DNA from: Triplophysa rosa
Taxonomy: Eukaryota; Chordata; Actinopteri; Cypriniformes; Nemacheilidae
Reading direction: 5' to 3'
Length of the DNA: 64,000 nt
NCBI RefSeq assembly: GCF_024868665.1
Contig: NC_079891.1
Location: forward strand, 16,988,741-17,052,740
A program made the position numbers and the translations under genes. This document shows positions 54,251-64,000 of the stretch, piece by piece. Every line of letters begins with the position of its first letter. The first letter of the stretch is position 1. Below the pieces are notes generated by a model. It had not been told where the DNA came from. It worked only from the letters and a program-made list of their open reading frames with translations, and did not search any database.

Positions 54251-55607
54251 TTTTAAAGGTCCAATGTAGGGCTGGGCGATATGGCAAAAAAGTAAACTCG
54301 ATAGTTTTTTTCTATATTGATCGATAACAATATTTATTTCGATAAATATTTAATTTAAAAAACTGTATTTAAAAGAATCTATTTTAAAAACAGTTTATTA
54401 ACAAAAGTTAACCTTTAACCAGTTAAAATTCAATTAAATTAATGCACTGTTGCAACACAGAGGATATTAGGCCATAAACAACATGTACCAGTTCATTCAG
54501 TCTCATTTTGACCCAATTGACTCGTTAAGTAAAGGGAGTGATCATTCAGTACATTCAACCAATGAAAGGGCTCCGTTACTGTGTACATTCGAACGCTATT
54601 GGCTCAGCACCTGCGCACATACATAACGCTGCAGTAATGTCTTGCTCGAGTAGTGGGATTCATTCAATGTATTCAGTGAACCTTAAAGACATCTCACATA
54701 AACTGTAGTACATTTCTTTAGTCATGCAGGCATCTGACATAAAAGGTTCAATATTTTAATGTGCACACAAACTCACTTCATTACATCTCTGATCTGTAAA
54801 GGGCAGCTCTGGTTGGTTTCCTAAGCACCAGCTCATGTTAGCAGATATGTTAACGATGGATATAAAAACGTTTGTGCTTGAGTTTCGAAGTAACTCGCTT
54901 GCAATTGCACCTCAAGTTTGTTTTGTTTAACCGGCGATTGTGAAAAAAAAATAAGACACTTGATAAACCGCGTGATGACAACTCGAGGTTAGTTTCACCT
55001 TTGTTTCTGCTTCCAGTCATGTTTTCCTCCTCATGTTGAGTTTTCTTTGCCAAGTGCAGTATGAAATGGACTTTGTACATTGACGCGCATGCTAAAAGCT
55101 GCACGCTGACTGATTGTTGTTGCGTTTATTTCTGCGTTCTGTTAGACTGTAAGATTAATCCATATCGAGTCAAAATGCCAATAGCTTATCATCGTTTTTG
55201 AAATACATTCTATCGCGATTCGATATGATATCGTTTATCGGCACAGCCCTAGTCCAATGTGTACTTTTTTGCAGGATATATTGACAGAAATGCAATATAA
55301 TATACAATAACTACTGTATGTCTTCAGATGTGTACAAAGACATCTTACATAATCAAACGTTATGTTTTTATTACCTTAGAATGAGCTATTTCTATCTACA
55401 TACACCGCGGGTCCCCTTGCATGGAATGCGCAATGTTGTTTCTACAGTAGCCCTAAATGGACAAACTGCTCTACATAGCATGTTTCGTAAATACGTTATG
55501 TCCTTCGGCAAAGACGTTAGCCCTGTGTCAGTCACCGTAGTGCTTTGAAAGGGAGGGGGAGGGGTGGAGTGAGCCGCGGGTTGCAATTCATACACTGGAC
55601 CTTTAAG
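54251..55607 (+). repeat. Repeat A, copy 2, interrupted by a hAT element
   Basis: Starts TTTTAAAGGTCCAATG and ends CACTGGACCTTTAA. The only break is the 985-bp hAT insertion, and the remainder is colinear with the copies at 452 and 58131. Confidence 0.82.
54267..55251 (+). mobile_element. hAT-type element nested in repeat A, perfect TSD
   Basis: 985 bp, ends TAGGGCTGGGCGATA and GCACAGCCCTA. GTCCAATG flanks both sides (54259-54266 and 55252-55259). ATCGATAACGATAT-like subterminal palindromes. No intact transposase frame. Confidence 0.93.
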
Positions 55608-56276
55608 AGAACTCTTGGGATCCTATACAAGACACCAAGCTTGGCAGGTTAGCTTGGTTAGATTAATGGCTTAGCAAACATATTTTTTATTTGTTGTTGT
55701 TGAACTACAGTTAGATTTTTCATTTACTTTGGTGTCGCTAGGGTCACATAAAAGACACACTTCACCTATAACTTTCAGTTTACTTCCTCCCAGCATGGCA
55801 GTTGGGTTAGCACATACCTCTGGACTGTAAACATGCTGTCACTTGTTCACCTTCCCTTAGAAATGTGTCTAGGAGAGGGGCATGTTTTCAAGGAAAGCCT
55901 GACGGCAGAGTGAATCACTGACACGGATCTCTCGCTTAGACAGTCTGCCGCTCATTCTCACGCTTATTCTGTTCCCTGTCAAAATAAGCATGCGTATCCT
56001 CCCACCTGCATGTTCCTACACAACGCACATGCATTAACACATTAATGCTGCTACTGGGAATACCCGCACTGTGTTCAACTTCTCACTGTACTGTATATAA
56101 AGGAAAATGACCAGTTTTACATTTTAGGAATATGCATCTGAGAAGGAACATTTTCATAAATTATTTCAAAACATAGTTTTAGTTTCCTTTTCTGTGCTTT
56201 GTTTTCTCGTGCTCATACATTGGTATAGGCTAGTAGTTCAAAGAAGATTCGGCATGAATTATTTCTTCATTGGGAT

Positions 56277-56756
56277 CAGTGTTGGGTGTAACTAGTTACG
56301 AAGTAATTAGTTACTGTAATTTAATTACGTTTCCCTTGAAAAAGTAAAGTAAGGGATTACTCTGAATTTTTCTGTAATTTAATTACAGTTACTTCTGATG
56401 TAATTAAACTAAATACTTTGTGTAATATGTGTGTGTGCAGAATAGGAATTTACATAAGAATTCAAAGTCTAACTTTAAAATCCGTGATTTAATGTATAAT
56501 TCTCACATTTGTAATTAATAATAATACTTTATGTAGTTTTATATTATTTATTTGAATGAATTAAAAGAGCCGTTTCATGTCTATCCTTGAATCACTTAAC
56601 TCATCAAGGTTGATGTAGGATATAGAAAGTAATTAGTAATAAGTAATTAAATACTTTTTGAAGAGAGTAACATGTACAGTAATCTAATTACATTATCGAA
56701 TTTGTAATTAGTAACTAGTAATTAATTACTTTTTCAGAGTAACTTACCCAACACTG
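56277..56756 (-). mobile_element. hAT-type MITE G, copy 2, perfect TSD
   Basis: 480 bp, inverted relative to 30740-31218. ATTGGGAT flanks both sides (56269-56276 and 56757-56764). Confidence 0.93.
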
Positions 56757-57064
56757 ATTGGGATTAACGTTTGGTGAGGTACAGTACAGCGTTTACAAGC
56801 CAAAACGATGGGATGAACATTTGTGTTTCAGAAAGTTTTTGGCTCCAAGGTAACATGACTCATTTGAGTGACTCAGGAGGTATTGTCATTTTAAAATGAT
56901 TTTCCACAAAAATGTAAAACTCATCAGTTGTAACCACATAACACATGGATTACAGAGTTCTGACTTTAAATTAGGGATGCACCAAATGTTCGGCAACCGA
57001 AAATGTTCGGCCGAAAATAGCAAAAAACAACATGACTCGTGATACGATCAAGCAGCAACCAGCG

Positions 57065-57090
57065 CAGAGAGAGAGAGAGAGAGAGAGAGA
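57065..57090. repeat. (GA)n microsatellite
   Basis: Uninterrupted GA dinucleotides in element E copy 2. Confidence 0.95.
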
Positions 57091-57390
57091 TACAGAAACA
57101 TTTTGGCAGTGTGTGTGTGTGGACTTGGTTTTTATATATTAGTGGGGACCTAAACCTGAATGCACACCAACTCATGGGGACACGTGTCACTGTGGGGACC
57201 AACATTGAGGTCCCCACGGGCACAAAAGCTTATAAATTGTACAGAACGATAATTATTGAAAATCTAAAAATGCAAAATGTTTTCTACGATCTTTAGGTTT
57301 AGGGGTTGGGTTAGGGGATAAAATATACAGTTTGTGTACTGTATACAACTCATTACGCCTATGGACTGTCCCCACGGAGATAATAAAACA

Positions 57391-57394
<4 letters not shown>

Positions 57395-57424
<30 letters not shown>
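57395..57424. repeat. (GT)n microsatellite
   Basis: Uninterrupted GT dinucleotides in element E copy 2. Confidence 0.95.
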
Positions 57425-57425
<1 letters not shown>

Positions 57426-57550
57426 AGCATTTTAAAGTGTCAGAGAAAGACACAGCACGGGACTTGAAGCACGGAAGTAAATTTCCAAATGAAAGCGTGT
57501 TTACAGCCACTCGAGACATCCTTTGACATCATACAGTGGTCACGTGCACA

Positions 57551-57660
57551 CAGTTCCCTGTACTAAACAACTTGTCAAAGTATGTTCTGTGCATCCCGGA
57601 CACGAGTGCACCTTCTGAGAGAACAGTCAGCTTTTGTGGGCGGAGTTTGGAGGAGAGAAG
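57551..57660 (+). pseudogene. Fossil hAT transposase dimerisation segment in element E
   Basis: Reads NNLSKYVLCIPDTSAPSER and then diverges; IPDTSAPSER is the core of the hAT C-terminal domain. Too short to be functional. Confidence 0.7.
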
Positions 57661-58130
57661 TGAACTGAAATGGTTGTCAGTCAGCATCAGTCAGAATTGC
57701 TTGCGTTGGATGTTTTTTTTTTCTGAAAATCATTTTGCAATGTAGCCTATAATAATCCAACAGTTTTCGTTTATTCGTATTTTTAGCTTAAAGGCCTAAT
57801 GTGGAATGACAGTTTTTAATGAAGTGTTTTGTTGTAGAGGTACAGAGTAACTTACATTACATTCTTTTAGCAGTCAGTTATAGGCCTAATTAATATAGGC
57901 TATTCATGAAGGGAGAGGGCTCAATTTTTTGTTTGAATTTACTTTGTTTTGCTCAATTTTATATTAAGTTGTATTGTATTTTATTGAAAAGCAAGACAAA
58001 TTATAAAAAGCACATTTTGACTATTCAGTTTGTGCAATAGTGAAAAAAAAGGCTTAATAAATAGAAGAAATGCAAAAAACATGTTCGGTGTTTTTTTGGC
58101 CTTCGGCCAAGTGTTTCACATCATATTAGG

Positions 58131-58478
58131 CTTCGGATCTATTGACAGAAATGCAATATGTCTTCAGAGGTGTATAAAGACCTAACATAATGAAGCGTTA
58201 TGTTTTTATTACCTTAGAATGAGCTATTTCTATCTACATACACAGCGGGTCTTCTTGCATGGAATTCACCATGCTGTTTCTACAGTAACCCTAAACGGAC
58301 AAACTGCTCTACAGAGCGTGTTTCGTATAACATTCCCTTATTTGGCAAAGAAGCGAAAACGTGACTACATCTTAGCCCTGTGTCAGCCACCATAGTGCTT
58401 TGAAAGGGATGGGTGGAGTGAGCTGTTGGTTGCAATTCGCAACCTCACCGCTCAAATTTCATACACTGGACCTTTAAA
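58131..58478 (+). repeat. Repeat A, copy 3, uninterrupted
   Basis: Colinear reference copy of family A in the window, starting GATCTATTGACAG and ending ACACTGGACCTTTAAA. The extreme left terminus (AAAGGTCC) is missing at the junction with element E. Confidence 0.8.
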
Positions 58479-58768
58479 ACTTCAAAATAGCCAAAGTGGC
58501 ATTAGAGTCTTAAATGAGACATTCTCATTTAAAATCTGTGTACTGTAAAATCTGAATGTCTATATCTAAGTGAATTTTGTCCAAGTTCAGTAGTATGCTA
58601 GCTTATACATTTGGAAGATATTTATGCAAAATACTAATGCACCAGTCTAAAGACAAAGTCTTATTCATTCAAAGCTAGAATACATATTATATATGCTAAG
58701 GAAATAAAAGACATTCAAAAAGTTTTTTCAAAAATCTGTGAGAATGCAGAATTTATGTTGCTGTAAAC

Positions 58769-59270
58769 CAGTGTTACTCAAACTTTTTCTGCCATTCCCC
58801 ACTTTGGGGGCAGGGAAGGGTTCGGAGCTCCACCTGTCCCCAATCGCCCCAACAAAAGGGTAAAAAACTTTAGGTCCACTGTCTGTCTTGGTTTTGTCTG
58901 CTGGTGCCGAATTTCCAGTTTTCTTTTTATTCCATGTCACAAACGTATCCATTGCTAACTTTTATACCCATTACTGCCTACCGCCTCTCCACATTAAAGT
59001 TTTTGTTCCGCTTCAATTAACATTCTGACGTGAAATCATTCTTGTAGGCTACTGGTTCCACATGACATTTTCTTCGCAGTCTGGTGTTGTTCTAAGTAAG
59101 GCTTACATTTTAATGTGTCGTTGTTGTTTTTTTGAGTGTATGGTCAATAAATAAAGGAATTAATAGAGATGGGCACAAAAATGACCAAATTTCCTCCCGT
59201 TTGTCGTGCCCCACTTGTCATGTCTCTATTCCCCAACAGTGGGGCCCGCCCCACACTTTGAGAAACGCTG
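58769..59270 (+). mobile_element. hAT-type MITE (CAGTGTTACTCAAAC ends)
   Basis: Ends CAGTGTTACTCAAACTTTTT and ACACTTTGAGAAACGCTG. Flanks CTGTAAAC and CTTTAAAC agree at 7 of 8 bases, an aged target duplication. Confidence 0.85.
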
Positions 59271-59802
59271 CTTTAAACAGAAAGTAGAGGAAATATGAAA
59301 TTAAGCATGTGGATTCATTTTGTTGTCCTCTTATGTGGCTTTGTGAAAATGCCATATCTTGTGACTCTTTAAAATCCCAAGTGATTGTTTAAAATCAGAC
59401 TTGTACGGTTTTTAAAGGATGACCCCTTGAAGATTTCTTACAACCACTGAAACATGGTCATATCTGGAAGAACCCTTATGGTTATTTTGAGTGAGCCGCT
59501 CGTCCCAATGTCACATAGATTACACGCTCTAAGGATCACCAGAGGTCCCAAAGAAGGATAAAATGAGAAACATCTGCAGTTTAGCCACACTGTGGGGTCC
59601 AAACTACTTATTATAAGATGAGCATCAACCAACTACTCATCCTAGTCCAAAGAAAAGCCAATGGCAAAGTACATACATCTTCAATTTGTGCACTTAAAGG
59701 GCGTTTCCAAAGACTTCAAAGTGCTTGTTTGTTTGCTTTTCCTCAACTGGAGCATGACACTTGCAATGGCACAGATAAGAGCGTAAACACAAATCTAATA
59801 CA

Positions 59803-60278
59803 CAGAGGTGGGTAGTAACGCGCTACATTTACTTCGTTACATTTACTTGAGTAACATTTTGGAAAATATGTACTTTTTAAGTAAAAGTAATTAAGTGTGT
59901 ACTTTTACTCTTACTTGAGTAAATTTCTAATAGAAAATCTGTACTTTTACTTCGTTACATTGCGCGACGTTCCTTCGTTCCTTCATTTTAAAATATGCTT
60001 TTTAAAACACGTTGTTTATTTCAAGGTTGTCGTCTCTTTTTACGGGCATTCCCGAGTGATCGATTCTTTTGAGTCGATTCTTTTGAAAGCATTAATTGAA
60101 CAATGGGCAAAACCATTTGAATAGGCTAATGAATCAGTTCAAATGATTTGTTCAGTTCGCAGCACGATCTGAATCATCTGAAGCAGGATTACTCACTCCT
60201 CGTAGCGCGAAACTTAAGAACACGCAGAACACAAAGAGCGTTGGATGAAGTGGATATTAATCTATATCTATACAATCA
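59803..60278 (+). mobile_element. hAT-type element D, copy 2, running into the gap
   Basis: Colinear and almost identical to the first part of 14061-15214, with a roughly 30-bp extra segment near 60135. The sequence stops at the assembly gap at 60279, so its right end is unseen. Confidence 0.88.
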
Positions 60279-61176
60279 NNNNNNNNNNNNNNNNNNNNNN
60301 NNNNNNNNNNNNNNNNNNNNNNNNNNNNNNNNNNNNNNNNNNNNNNNNNNNNNNNNNNNNNNNNNNNNNNNNNNNNNNNNNNNNNNNNNNNNNNNNNNNN
60401 NNNNNNNNNNNNNNNNNNNNNNNNNNNNNNNNNNNNNNNNNNNNNNNNNNNNNNNNNNNNNNNNNNNNNNNNNNNNNNNNNNNNNNNNNNNNNNNNNNNN
60501 NNNNNNNNNNNNNNNNNNNNNNNNNNNNNNNNNNNNNNNNNNNNNNNNNNNNNNNNNNNNNNNNNNNNNNNNNNNNNNNNNNNNNNNNNNNNNNNNNNNN
60601 NNNNNNNNNNNNNNNNNNNNNNNNNNNNNNNNNNNNNNNNNNNNNNNNNNNNNNNNNNNNNNNNNNNNNNNNNNNNNNNNNNNNNNNNNNNNNNNNNNNN
60701 NNNNNNNNNNNNNNNNNNNNNNNNNNNNNNNNNNNNNNNNNNNNNNNNNNNNNNNNNNNNNNNNNNNNNNNNNNNNNNNNNNNNNNNNNNNNNNNNNNNN
60801 NNNNNNNNNNNNNNNNNNNNNNNNNNNNNNNNNNNNNNNNNNNNNNNNNNNNNNNNNNNNNNNNNNNNNNNNNNNNNNNNNNNNNNNNNNNNNNNNNNNN
60901 NNNNNNNNNNNNNNNNNNNNNNNNNNNNNNNNNNNNNNNNNNNNNNNNNNNNNNNNNNNNNNNNNNNNNNNNNNNNNNNNNNNNNNNNNNNNNNNNNNNN
61001 NNNNNNNNNNNNNNNNNNNNNNNNNNNNNNNNNNNNNNNNNNNNNNNNNNNNNNNNNNNNNNNNNNNNNNNNNNNNNNNNNNNNNNNNNNNNNNNNNNNN
61101 NNNNNNNNNNNNNNNNNNNNNNNNNNNNNNNNNNNNNNNNNNNNNNNNNNNNNNNNNNNNNNNNNNNNNNNNNNNN
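60279..61176. other. Assembly gap, 898 Ns
   Basis: Unsequenced. All open frames crossing it are artefacts of translating N. It starts inside element D copy 2. Confidence 1.
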
Positions 61177-61429
61177 CCAAGCTGACAGCTGCACAAAAGG
61201 CTTTAGGGGACTGGACTGTCACAATGTCCTGACTAGCCATACTGACACGGCTGTGGTAACACAACAACAAAGCATTTGCTTACATCACCTAAACAGTGAG
61301 ACAATGAATGTTACAAACAAAACAACCGAAAGAGAGATTTATATGTTAACCCTTTTACAAAGGGAAATACACACACAATCAATACCAAGATACTGATGTA
61401 ATATTTTTTACAATAAATGGCCAAATCAA

Positions 61430-61820
61430 GCGTTATGGATGTGACATTTGATGAGTCAAAACTTGAAATATAAATTCTCAGAGAATGTATTAATTACCAA
61501 TATATTGAATCATCTGATTACATTTTACTAAACCCTAAAGTCCAGACATTATACAATATCAGTCTATGCACAAGTTTTCTATTTTAAAAGAGAGAAATAT
61601 GCCAGCGTTATGGATGTGACAAAAAAAGGAATGCACGTTTTTGAGAGACATCAGCATATTTTGTAGGATTTCTGTGAATTAAAATGTGCAGACCAGAAAT
61701 AATAATTCCCAACAAATTTAGAACAAATGGCTCTTCAGACCACAAATTAGTTACAATATTTTAATGTTTATGAGGAATATTGTCCATTATGGATGTGACA
61801 ATTTGCTTACCTGACTATGG
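61430..61820 (+). repeat. Dispersed repeat with TTATGGATGTGAC, copy 2
   Basis: Three TTATGGATGTGAC units (near 61433, 61609 and 61788), with blocks shared in reverse with 25505-25750. Confidence 0.65.
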
Positions 61821-62276
61821 ATGACTATGCTTTCAAAAAACTTTTAACATCTGAGCTATTAATACAGTAAAACATTTGGTAAGAACTTGAGTTTTTATCT
61901 TAAGGTTGACATGTCCATGGAATTGCCCAAATTCTTTTTTGTCTGTCTTGAATGCTCAAAAAAGCTCTTAACCACAAAAATGTTTTTAATCCCATAAATG
62001 TTTTAGAGCAAGAAAATAAATATGTCAACATAACATATTATATTTCTTCTACAATTTAACCACCATTTAGCTTTTTGCAGTTTAATGATTTTGTGTTGTA
62101 ACAAATACATTTGTAAAAGTACAGAGATTCTATGTGGTTTTTGATTATTATAAAATGACATGCATTATAATTATACAAGAATTAGAAAAATCTCTAAATA
62201 TGTCACACACTGCACGGTTGTACCATTACTTGAGATTTCATGTGAACTGTCACTATTATATGCCTCCTAAAGAGGA

Positions 62277-62282
62277 TTTATT
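62277..62282 (-). promoter_or_regulatory. Possible poly(A) signal AATAAA
   Basis: About 255 nt downstream of the putative terminal exon on the same strand. The motif is common in AT-rich DNA, so support is weak. Confidence 0.25.
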
Positions 62283-62535
62283 TTTTGTGTCATGCCTAAC
62301 ATAATGTGGCAGTTTCAGCTCAAATCACTCAAAAAAAAATGGCCATCTAAAGTAAAGAGCACTCAGGTCAGCTGCTAATGACAGAGCACTGACAACTGAC
62401 CCTGCTGTTTAAGATGATTACAGAGCGCTGAAATCTCAGCATACAAACCAGAAATGTATAATTAGGAACTGATCTTAAAACACACCAAAACAACTAAGGA
62501 ATCAAGCAAAAAGTCTGACTTTAATATAAATAGGC

Positions 62536-62641
62536 CTAATTATTTCTGCATGACGGCTGCAGGTATCTCTGGAGATCAGAATCACAGAGACGGTTGTTTG
62601 CCTTTTCAATCAGGTGTGCCAGTGTAGTCACACTGGATCTC
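62536..62641 (-). CDS. Putative 3'-terminal coding exon of an unidentified gene
   Basis: Minus strand: a strong acceptor (TTTCTTTCCAG) is followed by 34 sense codons and TAG. After the one nucleotide that completes a split codon, it reads RSSVTTLAHLIEKANNRLC, then DSDLQRYLQPSCRNN. The composition looks like real protein and helix-forming, with no repeat match in the window. AATAAA on the same strand at 62277-62282 could be the poly(A) signal. I do not recognise the family. It could be the last exon of a gene lying mostly above 64000, or chance. If pdzd2's 5' exons lie beyond 64000, it would sit inside a pdzd2 intron. Confidence 0.4.
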
Positions 62642-62699
62642 CTGGAAAGAAAGCATTCAAAGACTAAAAATACTGACAAGTAAAAATACAACAAAGTGA

Positions 62700-64000
62700 G
62701 CAATGTTCAGGAAAGTCGATGAAGATGAATTCCCTGAAGAGGAAGCGGGCAGAGTTTGACAGTGGGTTTGGTTGGAGGGTTTAGATATTTTCAGGTACGA
62801 GAGTCACTTCTATGCAATTTGTTGGTCACAGATGCTTTAAAGCTTCAGTTTGTTTTGTGCAATGTCAGAAAACAGCCTTTGGGATTTTGGGTCCATTTTT
62901 GTGTAATTTCCCATTACATCTGTCATCAAGCAGACAATGAAAAATCTGAACCGTTTTGTCATAATCTCAAAGTTCTCAACATTGTGGGATTCAAGACATA
63001 AAATATCACAACACAACTCTACCGAAGCACTTCAAACATCTTGGCACGAAAACTGCCACACACAAAATCCAAATGTGTTTTGCTTCTGGTGACAGCTTCA
63101 GTCTCAATGGCTTACTGGAAACACTACACTGCATTCCAGATCATACAGTTGTAGATGACATCTCGTCTTATTGGAATACTGGAACGATATCTTCTTTGTA
63201 GTTCATAAACCATGACCGCCACAATGCATGTTTATATGTCTCTTCAGATGACAAATAATACATTTGGATTGCTGAAGTACATGTCCAAACACCTCAAACT
63301 TGCCTTCCTGATTCTTCATTGTGCCAAAAGCTGGCAGCGTTTTAATAGTTTTCTCTAGAATATTTAAAGGAAAAGTTCCCTTAAAAAAATTTACTCACTC
63401 ACATATGAAAGATTGAACAGATTGAAGTTATTTAAAATAAGCCATATTTATAAGTGTAAACAGGATTTTCGGTAAACATTGACATACATTTTGTTTTGTT
63501 CAACACACAGAGCTATCATACCTGAATAAAGCTTATACGAGCCATGTTGGGAGTTCGAGCAGAAAGCAACATAAACATTACTTTACTACACAATAAAGTG
63601 ATATAACAACCAGAGAAATAGTCTTATATCATTAGAAGCCTATAAACGTCTTTTATTCAGGTCACTGATCAAACATTCAGCATTCCAGGGGTTAAAGCAA
63701 AAAAAATCCTGAGCCTGAACTTTCTCTTTGCAGGGTTGTGAGAGTAGACGCATACGCAGGGTTATTTGTCAAACAAAAAATAACATTATTTGAACATTAT
63801 TTCCTTCAAACTAACTAATAACATGTTGTTTTTGAGCTTCTCAGACAGACGTTTCTTAAACGTTGATAGTATGTGTATGGATCACAGAATGACTCGAACG
63901 AAGTGGGGGCATAATTATAACCCACAAAACCATAGTTTTATGCAATTATGGTATATAAAAACATAGCTTAACATACCAAATTCAACCAAATTCATCATAA
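62700..64000. other. Gene-free end of window
   Basis: No exon, RNA gene or named repeat recognised. Confidence 0.4.

Larger units (their letters stand above)
56972..58129 (+). mobile_element. hAT-type element E, copy 2
   Basis: Begins TAGGGATGCACC; the distal end is cut at the start of repeat A copy 3. Contains (GA)n at 57065-57090, a TGGGGACC-rich insert near 57125-57390, (GT)n at 57395-57424 and a dimerisation-domain fossil at 57551-57660. Orientation opposite to the copy at 13769. Confidence 0.78.

Noticed and set aside
57395..57424. CRISPR-like or regulatory tandem array
   Set aside because: Simple GT dinucleotide repeat; no spacers. No CRISPR array is expected or seen in this vertebrate DNA.
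60148..61396. Long open frames across 60.1-61.4 kb on both strands
   Set aside because: They consist of translated Ns in the assembly gap.

Overview
This window is vertebrate nuclear DNA from a teleost fish. The repeat families (hAT-type MITEs, palindromic MITEs, an intact Tc1/mariner copy, a tRNA-derived SINE, solo LTRs) suggest a cypriniform, but the species cannot be fixed from sequence alone. There are no bacterial-style operons, and most open frames over 60 codons are chance frames or antisense shadows.

The one gene I can name is pdzd2 (PDZ domain-containing 2), on the minus strand from about 50.5 kb down to its stop at 20.0 kb. I could place 21 coding exons with matching splice phases. 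Together they give 6177 nt, or 2059 codons including the terminal stop, in one consistent frame. The protein's N-terminus, including the first PDZ domain expected from mammals, lies outside the recognised exons. In order, the visible part encodes PDZ2 (exons 1-2), PDZ3 (exons 5-8), PDZ4 (exons 8-10), a serine-rich linker, a further complete PDZ (end of exon 14 plus exon 15), a 2.6-kb low-complexity exon 16, and two C-terminal PDZ domains (exons 18-21) homologous to the secreted, interleukin-16-like end of the mammalian protein. Exon 16 has one in-frame TAG at 23401-23403, although the frame is otherwise open on both sides and phase-matched to its neighbours. This is the most important gene-level oddity.

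The 5' flank of the window (1-19 kb, beyond the 3' end of pdzd2) is almost entirely transposon-derived and heavily nested. A repeat copy at 452-2367 is split by a 1.5-kb inverted-repeat element. A 4.5-kb element (2384-6912) carries an intact 1221-bp Tc1/mariner transposon whose catalytic triad spacing is DD36E. A hAT-type element starting at 13769 is broken by three later insertions. A SINE, two fossil hAT dimerisation segments and a THAP-domain remnant also lie here.

The pdzd2 introns and the region above 50.5 kb are also repeat-laden. Six hAT-type insertions keep perfect 8-bp target duplications, two solo LTRs keep perfect 5-bp duplications, and a 1.8-kb palindromic element at 52.1-53.9 kb has a possible 9-bp duplication and was itself hit by a hAT element. 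An 898-base assembly gap (60279-61176) interrupts a second copy of a repeat seen in full at 14061-15214. At 62.5 kb a plausible 3'-terminal coding exon of an unidentified minus-strand gene is present. Apart from pdzd2 I see no pathway or set of cooperating genes. The window is one long multi-PDZ scaffold gene in a dense, layered transposon landscape.
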